Positions 41,546 to 54,554 of a DNA stretch of 64,000 nucleotides are shown in pieces. The notes beneath the pieces were generated by a model. It made no database searches, was not told where the DNA came from, and saw only the letters and a list, made by a program, of their open reading frames with translations. The stretch is taken from the NCBI RefSeq assembly GCF_001625305.1, contig NW_017804609.1, positions 825,910-889,909 on the forward strand. Direction: 5' to 3'. Made by a program: the position numbers and the translations under genes. How positions within the stretch are numbered: the first letter of the stretch is position 1; the number at the start of each line of letters is the position of its first letter. Source of the stretch: Branchiostoma belcheri. Its lineage: Eukaryota; Chordata; Leptocardii; Amphioxiformes; Branchiostomatidae.

Positions 41546-42539
41546 AATGTGTTATATTTATAAATTATATTTATAAATGTGTTATATGTTACGGTTAGAG
41601 GTTGTGCAATGGAGTTGAGTGTGGCATTGATACTTTGGGGACTTGGCAAAAATGATTACAGTAGATAGAAGCCACTAAATGTATGGACAGGACTTGTAAT
41701 GCTTGTGTTAATGGAAAAACAAAAAAAGTGGTCACGATGGCAAGGTGGCTTTTATGCAAAGGTGGTCACTTGTACAGGTTTGACTGTATATCAATGGCCA
41801 GGTGGGCCTTATGTAGAAGTGGTCACTAGCACAATTTTGACGGTATTTTACACTCTCCAAACATTCTGAAACAGGTTTGTACTGTAATTTCCACTACCAA
41901 GAAATGGACGTACACAAATTTTCGCCTGTTCAACCCCAGTCTTTGTCAAGACATAATCTACAGCCCTCACACATGTTAACCTGTATGTACAATGTAGTGT
42001 GTCCCTCCCTTTGGGACATTAAAACCCTGTTTTGTAATGAAGCTTCTCCAGTAAAGACCAGCATTAAGCTATAGTTTGCAGCTGCGGAGAGTGATGAATG
42101 CAGAACAAAAGCCATTGTTTTCTCGGGGTATCGATCGGGCACACAGACCAGGTGCGTCGGCAAAATGAGCCAATAGCTGTTATGTAGGTCGTATCCCTCA
42201 TCTGTGTGGTACGGAATCGGGTCTCAGGAAAAACAAACTGGTTCCAGAGACGCAGGGATCAATGAAAAGTTTTGGGAACAGAAGAGATTTGTTAGGAAAT
42301 TGTGTGATTTCTGTTTGGCTAAGGCTATAACAATGTTGTTCTTAATTCTTGAATTTGCCTGCTTGATCCTTTTTCCTACTTGAAATAATTTTGAATTTAA
42401 TAAAAAGTTTTAAGGAACATCTTGGAGCTGTTGGGAAATTGTGTGATTTCTGTTGGGCTAAGCATTTGCCTGCTTCTCATTTTTTTTGCAGAGAAAAAAG
42501 ATGCCTTCATGAACATGTACCATTATGCTAACTTATGGT

Positions 42540-42789
42540 TCAATCCCAAACTGTGCATATATTTTGGTATTAACAGTTGAAAAAAGTCCTTGTCTTCCTA
42601 GTTACACTCACTAAGTCTGTTTTTCCATTTATCTAGATGCATTGATTCAAATAATTATTGATGAAAGTTAAAAATTATTTTCAGTTGACTTCATGGCTCA
42701 TATGGTGACATTTGGCCTGTTTTTCGTCCTACTTTCTTCATTGGTTTTCTGTATAAGTCTGAGAACCAACAAATCAACTTAATGTGGCC
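42540..42789 (+). mobile_element. Partial MITE, GGCCACACC family
   Basis: AACAGTTGAAAAAAGTCCTT, TTGACTTCATGGCTCATATG and the right end ACCAACAAATCAACTTAATG followed by TGGCCT match the 18256-18613 element. The left end is not recognisable. Confidence 0.7.
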
Positions 42790-43079
42790 TAAGTTCTGGA
42801 GATATATGGGGGTGGATACAGAGAAACTTGCCTCGATGACGTCTTTCCAGGAACCGAAACGTCTGATGTTAAGAACGTTCTGACCTCAATACGACAACCG
42901 AAGATCGATGTCCAAATTTATCCCATATTAGTTTTACCTGGGGACTGGTTTAAGCCTGGAGCGGCCGAATTCAATCTCATCACAACTTAGCAAGAACCGC
43001 TTTCAAACAAATCTGTCTGCTTCTTTACACGTTTTAAGCTCCGAGTAATTTGGGAGGAAGGAAGTCTTTTTGGAGCGCC

Positions 43080-44190
43080 GACGTTTGATGGTAGAACGGA
43101 CTGACCCCAATATGACAAGCAGTGAGGGATGTTGACATTTATACCATATTAGTTTTTCCTCCAGGGAATCATCCAGGCATGAATTTGATGATCCTTAAAT
43201 GCAGCTCACGGATTAGCTCTGCACAGGAGATTTATACTTACTCATTCAATCATGTCAAAGCTTTATACGGTATGGAGGGATTGTATACTTTCCACAAGAG
43301 CATTTGATGTTAGCGTTTGCCGCTTTGGTCTGCTTGGTGTTTGATGTTAGCTCACGGATTAGCACTTCACAAGAGATTTATATTTACACATTCAATCATC
43401 TCAAAGCTTTGGGATGCCTGGACGGATTGTATGGTTTCTCCTCCAACGTTTGATGTTAGCTTTCGGATTAGCACTTCACAAGAGATTTATAGTTACACAT
43501 TCAATCATTTTGAAGCTTTGGGTGGCATGGAGGGATTGTGCATTTTTTTCAAGCAAATTGTCAAATGTTTTTGATGATGGAATAATGTAATCTTCAAGGC
43601 AGAAGCATTTGATGACTGTAATACAGTTTGCGACTTAGCACTTTGCGAGAGATTTGTATTTTCACATTCAATCATTTCGAAGCTTTCGGTGGCTGGGAGG
43701 GATTGTATAGTTTCTGCTCCATCATTTGATGTTAAGATTTAGAGTGACAGCTTAAGACAGATGTCCACATTTATGCCATATTTGTTTCTATCCTGGGAAA
43801 ACAGTAACTGTTTCATTTGAATGGTTAGCTTACAGTTTAGCAATTTGCAGTGGATTTGTTTTGAATTTTCCATCATTTCTTGAGCTTTGGGCTTCTTGGA
43901 TGGTTTGAGTATTTTCTGAAACAATGTTTGACATCAAGAATTTTAGTGACAGCTAGAGACAGATGTCAACATTTATAACATATCTCTTTTACCCTGCATG
44001 TGTTTCATCTAAATACACCTTGATGCTTAGAACTTTGCAACTGATTTATATTGAATTTCTAATAAGTCTTGGACAGGTTGGTGGAATAATGGCCTCTTTC
44101 CTCTCATATTTTTCCTCTCATAACTTTTGATGAGGGCAATAAATAAAGTGACCTCAATATGACAAACAATGACTGATGATCAACTTTATA
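43080..44190 (+). repeat. Tandem array, unit about 115-125 bp, 7-9 degenerate copies
   Basis: CATTTGATGTTAG, GGATTAGCACTTCACAAGAG, ATTTATAxTTACACATTCAA and AGCTTTGGGxGGCxTGGA recur every ~120 bp, decaying toward the right end. Confidence 0.8.
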
Positions 44191-44234
44191 CTATATTTGT
44201 TTAACCCCAGAGCTAAATTCCCATATGATAGCCT

Positions 44235-44650
44235 CCTTTTTGAGGCCATAGGGGCAGTGGGTTGATAATCCACTATGTCTATTGGGCACAGTACTGGAAT
44301 GAAGAGTCCATCCCTCTCTTTGCCAAGATGACATCTTCCCTAAACATTAATGAAAGGTGAAAAAAAGTTTTCATAGCGTTGAAGAGACTCCGTGAACAAG
44401 ATGGACTGATAGCCATCGAAAATTTGGAGGTTAGTATCCTTATCCTTCCAAAGTTGTCACTGATGAAAGAATTTACTATTAAGAGTTCCCATAGCCTTTT
44501 GAGGCCATATGTATAGGGAAGTGGGTTTTTAATCCACTGTGTATATAGGGCACAGTACTGGAAGATGGAGCCCATCCCTCTACTAAGAATGACGTCTTGC
44601 TTAAACGTGGACATTTGATGGAGGAAAGCGGTCCATTGACAGTGATGAAG
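44235..44650 (+). repeat. Two copies of the GGAGCCCATCCCTCT family
   Basis: TTTTGAGGCCATA, GTGGGTTxxTAATCCACTxTGT and GGCACAGTACTGGAA match the units at 13290-14230. Confidence 0.75.
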
Positions 44651-44779
44651 ACAGATGTTCACATCTGCAGACTATTTGTTCTCCATAGTGGGACCTGGCC
44701 AGTCCAACTCTCGGGCTCCTGAGTTTTATCTGAAAACAGCAGGGCGCCATTTTAAACAGATTGACTCTGTCGTGTGTAT

Positions 44780-45310
44780 AATTTCAACCTTCTCTCTGCT
44801 GCCTAACCATGTACACAGTACAAATTTGGTTCCAAATGCTACCTTAACATGCTAAGGGGTAATGGCCATGTCCCTAGTGCTGAAATTATGGTAGTTATTA
44901 ACCTTCTCCCTGCTGCCTAATCCCAGAACCAGCGAAATGACTACCTTAGCATGATGAAAGTTAATGGTCCTGTCCCTAGTGCTGAAACTATGGTGGTTAT
45001 TAACCTTCTCCATGCTGCTTAACTAACCCCATAACCAGTACAAGTTTGGTGCCAAATGGCTACCTTAGCAGGCTGAGGGTTAATGGCCCTGTCCCTAGTG
45101 CTGAAACCGTGGTGGTTATTAACTTCTTATCATTAACCTTCTCCCTGCTGCCTAAACCCATAACCAGCAAAATTTGGTGCCAAACGGCTACCTTAGCAGG
45201 CTGATGGTAAATGTTCCTGTCCCTAGTGCTGAAACCGTGGTGGTTATTTACCCTCTTTCTACCGCCCAACCCCATAACCAGTACATATTTGGTGCCAGAA
45301 GACTACCATA
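44780..45310 (+). repeat. Tandem array, unit about 60-125 bp, 4-5 copies
   Basis: CCTTCTCCCTGCTGCCTAAx, AACCAGTACAAxTTTGGTGCC, CTACCTTAGCAGGCTGA and TCCCTAGTGCTGAAACCGTG repeat. One unit occurs alone at 7535-7640 in a TRRAP intron. Confidence 0.88.
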
Positions 45311-45474
45311 GTAGACTGAAGGTTAAATGGTGATTTAAGTTGCAAATAGTTCTATAAAACTTTCAAACAGCAAGTGTCATACAACAATCCTTAACACATT
45401 CACTATGCATTAAAAATGTAGTGATCCCTGCCATACATTATGTATTATACACATAGCCACGTTAGCTGCCCCCC

Positions 45475-45800
45475 CTCTATGGTGATTTCTACCAATAAGC
45501 TGCTTTTACTGTCAAGGTGAGAGCACTTTCAGTTTCAGTAAAGATGAGAATACTCTCACTTTCAATAAAGGTGGCTCTCTCCGCCCTAACCCAAGGTGAT
45601 AGCACTTTCACTTTCAATAAAGGTGCATCTCCCTTCCGCTTGAACCCACACAGGTGACACACCCCGGAGGTAAACTTTCCCTTTCGCCTGCCCAGGTAAA
45701 TACCATGTCATCCCGCGTTTCACACCTGTCTGCACGATTACACACCTGTCCTGCTCACCTGGGTCACACCTGACCCCGATTCTCACCCGAAACTTTCCAT
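45475..45800. other. Short TTTCAxTTTCAATAAAGGTG repeats and CpG-richer DNA
   Basis: AGCACTTTCACTTTCAATAA-like sequence occurs three times at 45512-45620, then moderately GC-rich sequence with no supported gene. 45801-46555 holds nothing recognised. Confidence 0.45.
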
Positions 45801-46555
45801 TATGGGGAAATAAAACACTTTAACGACACCTCCGAGACTTTCTATTCAGGGAATCTAAGCTGATTTTCGACGCCATGAATCAAAAATTCCCGCCGCTGCC
45901 CTCCTCACACTTAGGGTCAGACAGGCCTGACAATGGCATTTCCACTCTGCTGTCATATCAGGCCACACAGTCCTAAACAGGGGATCAAATAACCTGCAGA
46001 TTTTATGGAAAATTCACAGTTCTGGATTGCAGGTAAGTCTATATACAGAACTACTAGTACTGGGCAAGTTACAAAAAAAATACAGTGAAAAAAATTAGGC
46101 TTGATGTTTTGAATCACAAGACCTACAAGAACTATCATAATTATATTATTCAAAAGGCTATAGACAGAAATCAAAGTCTACAAAAACATCACCCCTGCAC
46201 TTCCAAAAAAGGCTGCTAGGAGCCCAAAACCTACAACACTTGATTCGTCCAATAGCTATGTACCCCTATCTAAAGATTACCCCTATAGTATGTCTAGAAC
46301 ACGAAATATTCTGAATCAGACAAGCACATCCCACAAACCCCAACTCAAAGTTTCAATCGGCATTGACAACATAACGTTATTGGTGAAGGTAAAAAGAAAA
46401 ACCATATTTCGATCCCTGCTGCACACAGTAAAGAATGGCCCGTCCAGTCGGTGACGCAGATGTGCATTGACTGGACCCTTTTGTCCTTATTGCAAACATA
46501 AAGCACGCAGCACGGCCGAGAGACTTTCGCTCAGGGGACAGGAACTGCTATTACT

Positions 46556-47036
46556 GTGAGCAACGACTTCAGGCGGGAAGTGCCTTTATTTTACTTTGTT
46601 TTATAGCTCCTGCTCGGGCCTAGGAAAAAAATGTTGTGTTTTCTGTTTTCCGACCGACCCTAGAAAAAACTGCCAACCCTAGTCTTTTTTGGGGGTGGAC
46701 CCCTGCATTGGATACATAGTTTTTTGAGCTGATTGACCTTTTCTAGCTCCATGATCTGACACCTGAGTGATGAAATGTTGTACAATTGGTTTTCTAACAC
46801 TGACATTGAAAACAGAAGTGTCCTCAGGCAAGTTTTACTTTGTTAAACTGTTGTAAGTTGGATCACTAGAGATCGCCAAAGTCTAAAAAAAGGAAGAAAG
46901 AAAAGATAATCCCTACCTACCGACCATAATTTTTTTCAGGAATGAAACAGCAAACGCAACATTTTTTCCCTAGGCCTGAGAAACGACTTCGGAGCTGGAA
47001 GTGCCTTTATTTTACTTTATTTTATAGCTTCTCCTG
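46556..47036 (+). mobile_element. MITE, GGCCTAGG family, between ~58-bp direct repeats
   Basis: The element is 46617-46976 (GGCCTAGGAAAAAAATGTTG ... ACATTTTTTCCCTAGGCC). The left flank 46556-46616 and right flank 46977-47036 are diverged copies of one host segment sharing GGAAGTGCCTTTATTTTACT and TTTTATAGCT. The repeats touch the element ends. Confidence 0.85.
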
Positions 47037-47559
47037 ACAGGGAGGCCCAAATAGCCCAAACCCATTACTGAGGGCCGGCTAGTGGGTTCTGACAAGATTG
47101 GTTGTGACATGACACACTGGGGTGTTTCTCTAGACAAAGTTCATGGTCAAGGTGCGGCTTTTCTGGAAGACAGTAGCAGCGGCTTGCCACTCCTCTTAAA
47201 TTGAGTGCAACCCTTGTATACACTTGTATACAGCCACCTGACCAGTATGTACAAGTAAATGTTGTACAATGTACAAGTCACTTAGATTGTGAAGTGAAAA
47301 CCTTATTTTTATATGCAATATAGTTACAACATACAGTCTCACCAGGAGAACAGTTGGCTGAGCCTTTGATGTAATGTAACAAAGTTTATTACACCCTGCT
47401 ACATTGTAAGATGTAAGTAGCTGATGAGTAGCCAAAACGTTGGCTAGCCACACTGTACAGGCTTTTTATGTTACATAATGAAAACACTCTTCACCCAGCA
47501 GGGTAACAGTTGGTCTAGCCTTTGATGTGATTTTACACACGACCAGTTGAAGTGAGCCA

Positions 47560-48070
47560 TGGTAGTGTGTGCGTGAGATTGCCAACGGGTGATACAGTGA
47601 GCCGCATTTACCCAAACTCTAAATGGCTTCGAGACCTTTCCAAATACAGGATTGCTGTCAAACTACATGTATTTCCTATAACCGAATGTGTCCACAGCAA
47701 AACCAGACATGTTTAACTGTTGTGCCCACAAAAATCGTACTATTTAATACCACCCCAGGGGTTTGAATGAGCCACATTTACCCAACTCTAAATGGCTTTG
47801 CAGACCTTTCCAAATGCAGGTTTGCTGTCAATGTATCCTATATAACCAAATGTGTCCAGAGCGAAACCAGGTATGTTAACTCAGTAACTGTCGTGCCCAC
47901 AAAAGCCATACCATTGCATCACCCCAGGGGCTTTAATGAGACACATTTACCCAAACTCTAAATGGCTTTGCAGACCTTTCCAAATGCAGGATCGCTGTCA
48001 AGCTATCCTTTATAACTGAACGTGTCCACAGCAAAAACATGTTTAACTATTGTGCCACAAAAAGGACCAT
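47560..48070 (+). repeat. Tandem array, unit about 170-180 bp, three copies
   Basis: CATTTACCCAAACTCTAAAT, GCAGACCTTTCCAAATGCAG, TGTGTCCACAGCAAAA and CACCCCAGGGG recur at about 47607, 47770 and 47943. 47037-47560 holds nothing else recognised. Confidence 0.88.
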
Positions 48071-48319
48071 TTTACCACCTGGGTGGCTCCAAATGTCACC
48101 CTGGACTTACCACCGCGTTACAGCCAATTTTCCACCAACTCCGTACTTCCCAGGTCTGTAGAATCACACCAGGGGACGCCGTTCTGGAAAATTACCTGGT
48201 GAAACCAAATGAGTCTGCAAATTGGAGGCGACAGTAACAGTTTTGCGAGAGAGCGTCAAGAAAATTGGCCGGCCTCCGCCTAGTTTCGTGTCCCTTGACC
48301 GCGTGTGATCACCATTACT

Positions 48320-48850
48320 GAAGTGTAATTTTTGCTGCAGAAAAGGTCGGATGTGAGGAAACGCTGTGATAGCTTTCTTTGCAAGGTAATTTTAGCTTTG
48401 TCACTGTTTTGCAGGCTGCTACAAGGAGTTAAAAATCAGAAATATTTCAGAATTTTTATTACCAGTAGTGCTGTAAACTGGAACTGGAGTTACTGAGAGT
48501 ATAATTTTTGCTGCAGAAAAGGTCAGTGTGAGGAAAGCGGTGATAGCTTTCTTTGCTAGGTATTTCTGGATCTTGTCGCTGTTTTGCAGACTGCTACGAG
48601 GACTTAAAAAATCCGACAACTATTTCAGAAATTTTATTACCAGTAGCACTGTAAACTGAAACTGGAGTTACTGAGAGTATAATTTTTGCTGCAGAAAAGG
48701 TCTGATGTGAGGAAACGCGGTGATAGCTTTCTTTGCAAGGTAATTCTGGACCTTGTCGCTGTTTTGCAGGCTGCTACGAGGAGTTAAAAAAACCGAACTA
48801 TTTCGGAAAATTTATTACTGGTAGAGCTGTGAAGAGGACACAGGTTTTAG
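48320..48850 (+). repeat. Tandem array, unit about 175-180 bp, three copies
   Basis: ATTTTTGCTGCAGAAAAGGT, GTGATAGCTTTCTTTGCAAG and TATTACCAGTAGxxCTGTAA repeat at about 48328, 48503 and 48681. Confidence 0.92.
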
Positions 48851-49064
48851 GTTGGCAGAAAATTGGTTTCAAAACAGTTCACTTCAATTCTTAATCAATC
48901 GTCATATCATACTAATACAGGAATGTGTGAAAAGGGTGTGGCAGGCATCAGCCCCAATGCTGTGAAACTGCCCGGCGGTTGACCTTGCCCTCCCAGTGTC
49001 ACTGCCAAGTTCAGCAGCATGAAATCTCCATTAGCCAAGTTCATATTTACAGCCGGGTGCAGGG

Positions 49065-49335
49065 GGATCAGGCACCCCACATCACTGGTGGAGATCTATC
49101 CTACAGGGAGACTGACCGATATCGATTGGGAGATAAGATATGCCAGCTGGGGCACTATAGACAGCTACGGGCCACTCTAAATCATTTCTAGTTCTCTGGT
49201 TTTATATCAAACGATCCCACGATCAGGCGAGATCTATCCTACAAAGAGAGACTGACCGGTATCGATTGGGAGATAAGATATGGAACTGGCTCTGGACCCA
49301 GCTGGGGCACTATGGACATAACTCCTGAGTTATAC
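49065..49335 (+). repeat. Two-copy duplication
   Basis: GAGATCTATCCTACA and AGAGACTGACCGGTATCGAT with TGGGAGATAAGATATG occur at 49091-49145 and 49229-49282, followed in both by CCAGCTGGGGCACTAT. Confidence 0.85.
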
Positions 49336-49639
49336 AGGGCTTCTGTGCTGTAAGGGAGGGCCTGCATGGGGGGGTCCTGGTAACAGGTCCATTATATGGA
49401 CATAAATACCGTTTAATACAGAGTCAGGATCCGCTGTGGCCGGCTCCCACACGCACAGGTGCCAATAAAATGGAGAAGGCAATTCATTCTGATTTAAGCC
49501 TATTAATTCCTGACACATTAGACTAGCACTATGTGGGGTGCATAGAAGCAGGTTAGACCATTTTTAATGGGTGGGGGGTGGGGTGGTTTTACACTCACTG
49601 GAATACTTGGGAGGGGTTTCTATCCTTTGCACGTCATCT

Positions 49640-49735
49640 AACTGTAAGCATTGTTTAAAAGTAGTGATGATGTACTTGGTATATCCAGTTCCACTCTACA
49701 ATAATTTTAGGAAAAAAATTTGAACACCTCAGCAT
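49640..49735 (-). mobile_element. LINE 3' end fragment, reversed
   Basis: TTGTTTAAAAGTAGTGATGA, AGTTCCACTCTACAATAATT and TTGAACACCTCAGCAT are the reverse of the FKQ / EWNS / GVFK codons of the 11275 family. Confidence 0.65.
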
Positions 49736-50680
49736 CATAATGACCATTTCAGGCAGCTTGCCCAGACTATATCATATAAGTCCACTCTTTATCTTACTTC
49801 TCTTCAACAGACAAAAACACTGCTTAGACTAGGCAGAGCCAGTCAAGCCCCTGCAATCTTAAGCCTAATGCTTTTGGTAGCCAAACCCTCAAAAGGCTGC
49901 TAAAGAGCTCAGTAGTACTGAGTAAGATGAAGGGAAAGACTGTTTGATCATTTAAGCTCATCTGGCATCTGATAAAACAAGAAGTTTTTAAACCCTTCAA
50001 CACCATAATGATCATTTCAGGCAGCTTGCCCACACTATAAGTCTACTCTTTCTCTTTTCTACAACAGAAACAAATACTGCTTCAATCCACAACTCAAAAG
50101 CTAAAGAGCTCAGCAGTACTGGGGAAGATGAAGAGAAAGACTGTGAGATCCTTTTAGCTCATCTGGCATCTGATTTAACAAGATTCTGTTCATCCGCAGT
50201 CTGTGGCTGAAGATTAAGCAGCACACAGCTGATGTCTAAAGATGAACTCAGTAAAGAGATGAAACCCACTGTGGGCAGTTCTCTATTCAAGGTGCTTAAT
50301 CCTGTAGAGATCCCACTCTAGCTATTAAGATAGAAAGAAAACTATGGTAACCCTTCTCTTAACATCTGAAAGACCAAAATATTACAGAAAAAGTGGGATC
50401 TTGTGTCTTCCTCTGTGTTAACAAAAATGAGTCAAACCCAATAGATTTAGATGTTAGCTACCACTCCTGAAATTATTGTGAACACCGTACCCCATCTTGC
50501 TATCAAAATAAAGAGAAAACTACAGTAAACCTTCTCTTAACATCTGACAGACCAAAACATTACTGAAAAAGTGGTATCTTGCATCTTCCTATATCTCCAA
50601 AAAACGAGCCAAACCCAGTAGATTTAGAAGTTCGCTGCCTCTCCTGGCAAGAAATTATGTCCCTGTGAACCTGAATCAAT
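49735..50680 (+). repeat. Two consecutive two-copy duplications
   Basis: ATTTCAGGCAGCTTGCCCAx, GCTAAAGAGCTCAGxAGTAC and TTTxAGCTCATCTGGCATCT occur at 49740-49980 and 50010-50180. CTTCTCTTAACATCTGAxAG, AAAAAGTGGxATCTTG and CAxTAGATTTAGA occur at 50350-50460 and 50530-50630. 50681-51400 holds nothing recognised. Confidence 0.75.
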
Positions 50681-51401
50681 TCAAAGTAAGTAGAAACCCT
50701 CCAAAGAAGACAAAGGAATGGATGGTAAAATCAATGGCAGAACCTCCTGCCAAGAGGTACAAATTAAAGACTCCAAATTCAATGTCTGTGTTCTACTGGT
50801 AATTCATTTATACCCAGGCACGCAAAGTACACGTATGAGTCAATGAATGTATGTCTTTAAGCTACATGTACATCTGTACTTAATTGTCTTGTTTTTTTTT
50901 ACTTGGTTTATATAGTTGTGTTACGATGTATTATTAATTTTCCTTCTGCATAATTCATTTGTATTTGTAATGTCCTATTACATATATTTTGAGTAAACCG
51001 TTATTGAAGAATGTTTGAGTTTTCGCTGCTGACTTCTACTGACTCCTATATAGTAGAATGGATTCACGCCTCAAGCTAACCGACATCTCGCACACGCAGT
51101 CGTCCCTCAGTAAGACATCTGGAGCCGCATAGCTCCCATTTAGAACTTTTATTCAGCCTATTACCCAACCGTTTTTGCCTGTGTGGCTTCTTCAAGTGTA
51201 CAGAGGCTAAATGGAAACAAGAATGCAAGAGTTTTCCCTTCTGACCCCTACCATATTTCCTGTTAGACAGTACAAGTCTTTATCACTGTCTGACACAACT
51301 GTGGGCAAACACTGGCTCATTCCTGCAGACTGAATACCACAGGAAATGAGAGAAGCTTGAGTGAACCATCTTAACTATCTTCAACCCACAACTCCATTAG
51401 T

Positions 51402-51530
51402 TCTTGGCCAAGGCAATTTCAGTTGTTGGTTCTGAGTTAAAAATGTAGTACTTTCATCTTTAGTTAATAATCTCTTGCCAAATTTTAAATGTCTTAGAGC
51501 CAATGATATAAATTGGTGTGACCTTTTGTC
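51402..51530. mobile_element. Short MITE-like element, GGCCACACC-related ends
   Basis: TTGGCCAAGGCAATTTCAGT and TGTTGGTTCTGAGT at the left; AAATTGGTGTGACCTT at the right. Ends are diverged from the 18256 family. Confidence 0.4.
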
Positions 51531-52039
51531 CAATCCTAACAATTTTTCATAGGAGTATTATCTGAACAAAAAGATCAACAAAATACTGTATGAAGGGCCT
51601 CTGTTTTCACAATTCGTCCTCTAAACTTGTTACCTTAAACATTAAACAGAATCTGATGTTCAAGAACCAAGTAGATTCTGTTCCTATCTCCCCACACAGA
51701 AACATGTACCTCCTTCTATCCTGCCCATCTAACCTGCACACAGACACGCATTCTTTTCTTTCGTTTTCACTTCACAAAACAAATGTACAAGAACCAATGA
51801 GATGCATTATAATGGCCTTGCCCAGGCCTATTCAGTTGTTATCTCTCCTCACACAATCTTGTGCCTTCCTCTCATTCCCCCTAAACTGTCCAGCTCATTA
51901 CCTGCACACACAATGTTGTCTATCTACCTGCACACAGATCTACCCTGTCTATCTACCTGTCAGTAATGAACACATTACACACCTGATGTCTCTTCAGTAC
52001 AGACAGTTCCCACCTCCACAGGCAAATCTACCCACTGTC

Positions 52040-53290
52040 ATTACCTGATACTAGTGATAGCCATACTGTCTGATTCAGTTGACACTATGCTATGTACTAG
52101 TGTCATAACACCATTAAAGCATGGATAAAGAGTCTAAAAATAGGAGGATAGGGCTTATCTATTCCCAATCTAAATAGACACAACTCCATGGGCACATCTA
52201 CACAATGTCATTACCTGATACTAGTGATAGCCATACTGTCTGATTGAAATGACACTAGGCTATGTCAGGACCACATCACTCTGGCATGGATATGGACCCT
52301 GTAGCTAGTAGGGTAGACACACAAAGCTTATCAGTGAAATGCATAGTCTCCAGTTAGACACATTCCTGTATCTATTCCCAATCTAACCACTCTGAGATGG
52401 CCTGATAGCAGGTTGTCTGATTAAGTTGACACTTCACTGAGGAGAGTACTAATGTAAGTATAGATATGGACTCTAAAATAGAAGGATAGACACTGATGCA
52501 GCACATAGCACAATTTATCAGTGAGAAAAACCTTTCTGTATCTATCTATAATTCAATATGATGAGATGGCAGAGTAGCCGTATATGTCTGATGAAGTTGA
52601 CACTGGGCTATGTAAAGTGTCATAACAACTTCACTGGATATAAAATCTCTGAAACAGGAGGATAGACACAGTACAGCTGAGATGGCCTGATAGAACCGGC
52701 TATCTGATTAAGTTGACACTTGGCTATGTGAAGTGTCACATCCTGGAGGTAAATAGATTAAGTATAGATAATGGACTCTGAAATAGGAATGGACACACTG
52801 ATGCGGTACATAGCACAGCTGCAGTGTTATCAGTGAGAAAAACCTTTCTGTATCTATGCCCAATCTAACCACTCAATCGGCCTGATAGCTGGCTGTCTGA
52901 TGAAGTTGACACTTGGCTACATTAAGTGTCACAATAACATCATTCAGGCATGGATATGGACCCTAGAATTAGGTAGATACAGCTGAAAGGTAAACAGCAA
53001 GGCTTATCAGTGACAGGAATAGAGTCTCTCCCATTTGACGCCTTCCGGTATCTGCTCCCAATCTAACCAGTCACTCAATCGGCCTGATAGCTGGCTGCCT
53101 GATGAAGTTGACACTTGGCTACGTTAAGTGTCACAAAAACATCATTCAGGCATGGATATGGACTCTACTCTAACCACTCTGAGATGGCCTGATAGCCGAA
53201 TGGTTGTCTGATTCAGTTGGCACTAGGCTATGTAAAGTGTCAACATCATTGAGACTGGATATGGACCCTAAAATAGGAGTAGATATACAT
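52040..53290 (+). repeat. Tandem array, unit about 120-190 bp, 8-9 copies
   Basis: GATGGCCTGATAGCCGGxTG, GTCTGATxxAGTTGACACTT, GGCTATGTxAAGTGTCACA and GGCATGGATATGGACxCT recur from 52060 to 53290 with variable spacing. The 152-codon frame ending at 52048 just before it has no recognisable domain. Confidence 0.85.
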
Positions 53291-53329
53291 GTACTGTGAG
53301 CTGCAATACAAAGCACAGTTTACCAGTGA

Positions 53330-53720
53330 AATTTTTGTGATAGAATGTCTTCTGACTCATTCTGTCACTGATGAAAGACAGAAGATGCTATCTGAAACAT
53401 CTGAATCCTCAGAGAATTCATCCAGTTGCTTGACGTATTTTGTCTTGCATAATGTTCTACCTAGATGTCTAACTTTCATCAATGTATGATGAACAATAGT
53501 GAATGCCATCTGAAAAGTCTGACTCTTCAGAGAATCTATCTTGTTGCATGATGTATTGTATTTTACCTATAGATGTCTAACCTTCATCAATGTATGATAT
53601 GATGAAAGATAGTGGATGCCATCTGAAATATCTGAATCCTCAGAGAATCTATTAAGTTGCTTGGTGTACTTTGCATCACTTTAATGTTCTACCTGTCTAA
53701 CCTTCGAACATGTCTGACCT
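53330..53720 (+). repeat. Tandem array, unit about 120 bp, three copies
   Basis: CATCTGAAACATCTGAATCC, TCAGAGAATxxATCxxGTTGC and CTAACxTTCATCAATGTATG recur at about 53388, 53508 and 53628. 53721-54130 holds nothing recognised. Confidence 0.88.
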
Positions 53721-54199
53721 TCTTTGATGCACTCTAGAGAGTCATTTTTCTGGGAAGAACCTACTGAGTAGACAATTACAGCAGCCTGATAGCCGGACTG
53801 TCTGATTGAGCCGTCACTTTGCAGGGGAAAGTGTCTCAAGTGTCTATCACTACTTGAACTTGAACTGAAAATCATTACTAAATGGACTGTTGGATAAAAA
53901 GGAAGACTCAGTACATATACACCAACATTCATGTTCTTAGATGTGTTTTATACCACGATGCATGTGTATATTATGTCAATGGATTTATTAGGACCATATG
54001 TTTATAGATTTATTGGGACTTCCACCATATAACCTGTATCTTTAATTTGAACTTGAAACTTGATTTTTTTCTGACCTTACATAAGATCATTTCAAGACCT
54101 CAATGAAGAGTGTTGCAATGTATCATCTGTTAAAAGTAAGGCCATTTCGAAAATTGTGGTTTTCAGATTAAAAAAAAATACCATGACTGAAAAATGTAA

Positions 54200-54359
54200 T
54201 AAAAACCAAGCCCGAGCACCAGGTTTATGCCTGGATGCGCTCAGTTTTTGAGAGTAAATACAGCAACTGTCATATGAAAGTTTTCCTCCTTGCCCGATGC
54301 TTGCTATAGTTTCACATTAAAATGCCTAAGTAACAAGGAAATAAATTAGTGTGGCCCAA
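54200..54359 (+). mobile_element. Partial MITE, GGCCACACC family
   Basis: The right end AAGGAAATAAATTAGTGTGG followed by CCC matches the family terminal repeat. The left side is not clear. Confidence 0.4.
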
Positions 54360-54554
54360 AAAACACATCCTATAGAAACAGCCGTATACCATTATCAACC
54401 ACTACCCCTGGCAACTCACTCCCAAACCACCACCTACATACCGCCATCCTGTCCCACTCTAATCATACGGCCAGTCGACACACACAGGGTCAACTTTCGG
54501 GGTGACCTCCGACCCACAGGGTGACCCCCTGCCATGCAGACAAGGGCCCACCCT

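Noticed and set aside
51590-52048. 152-codon plus-strand open frame
   Set aside because: Composition is low-complexity (Ser, Leu, His, Thr), no domain, no splice context, and it overlaps short CCTGCACACA repeats.
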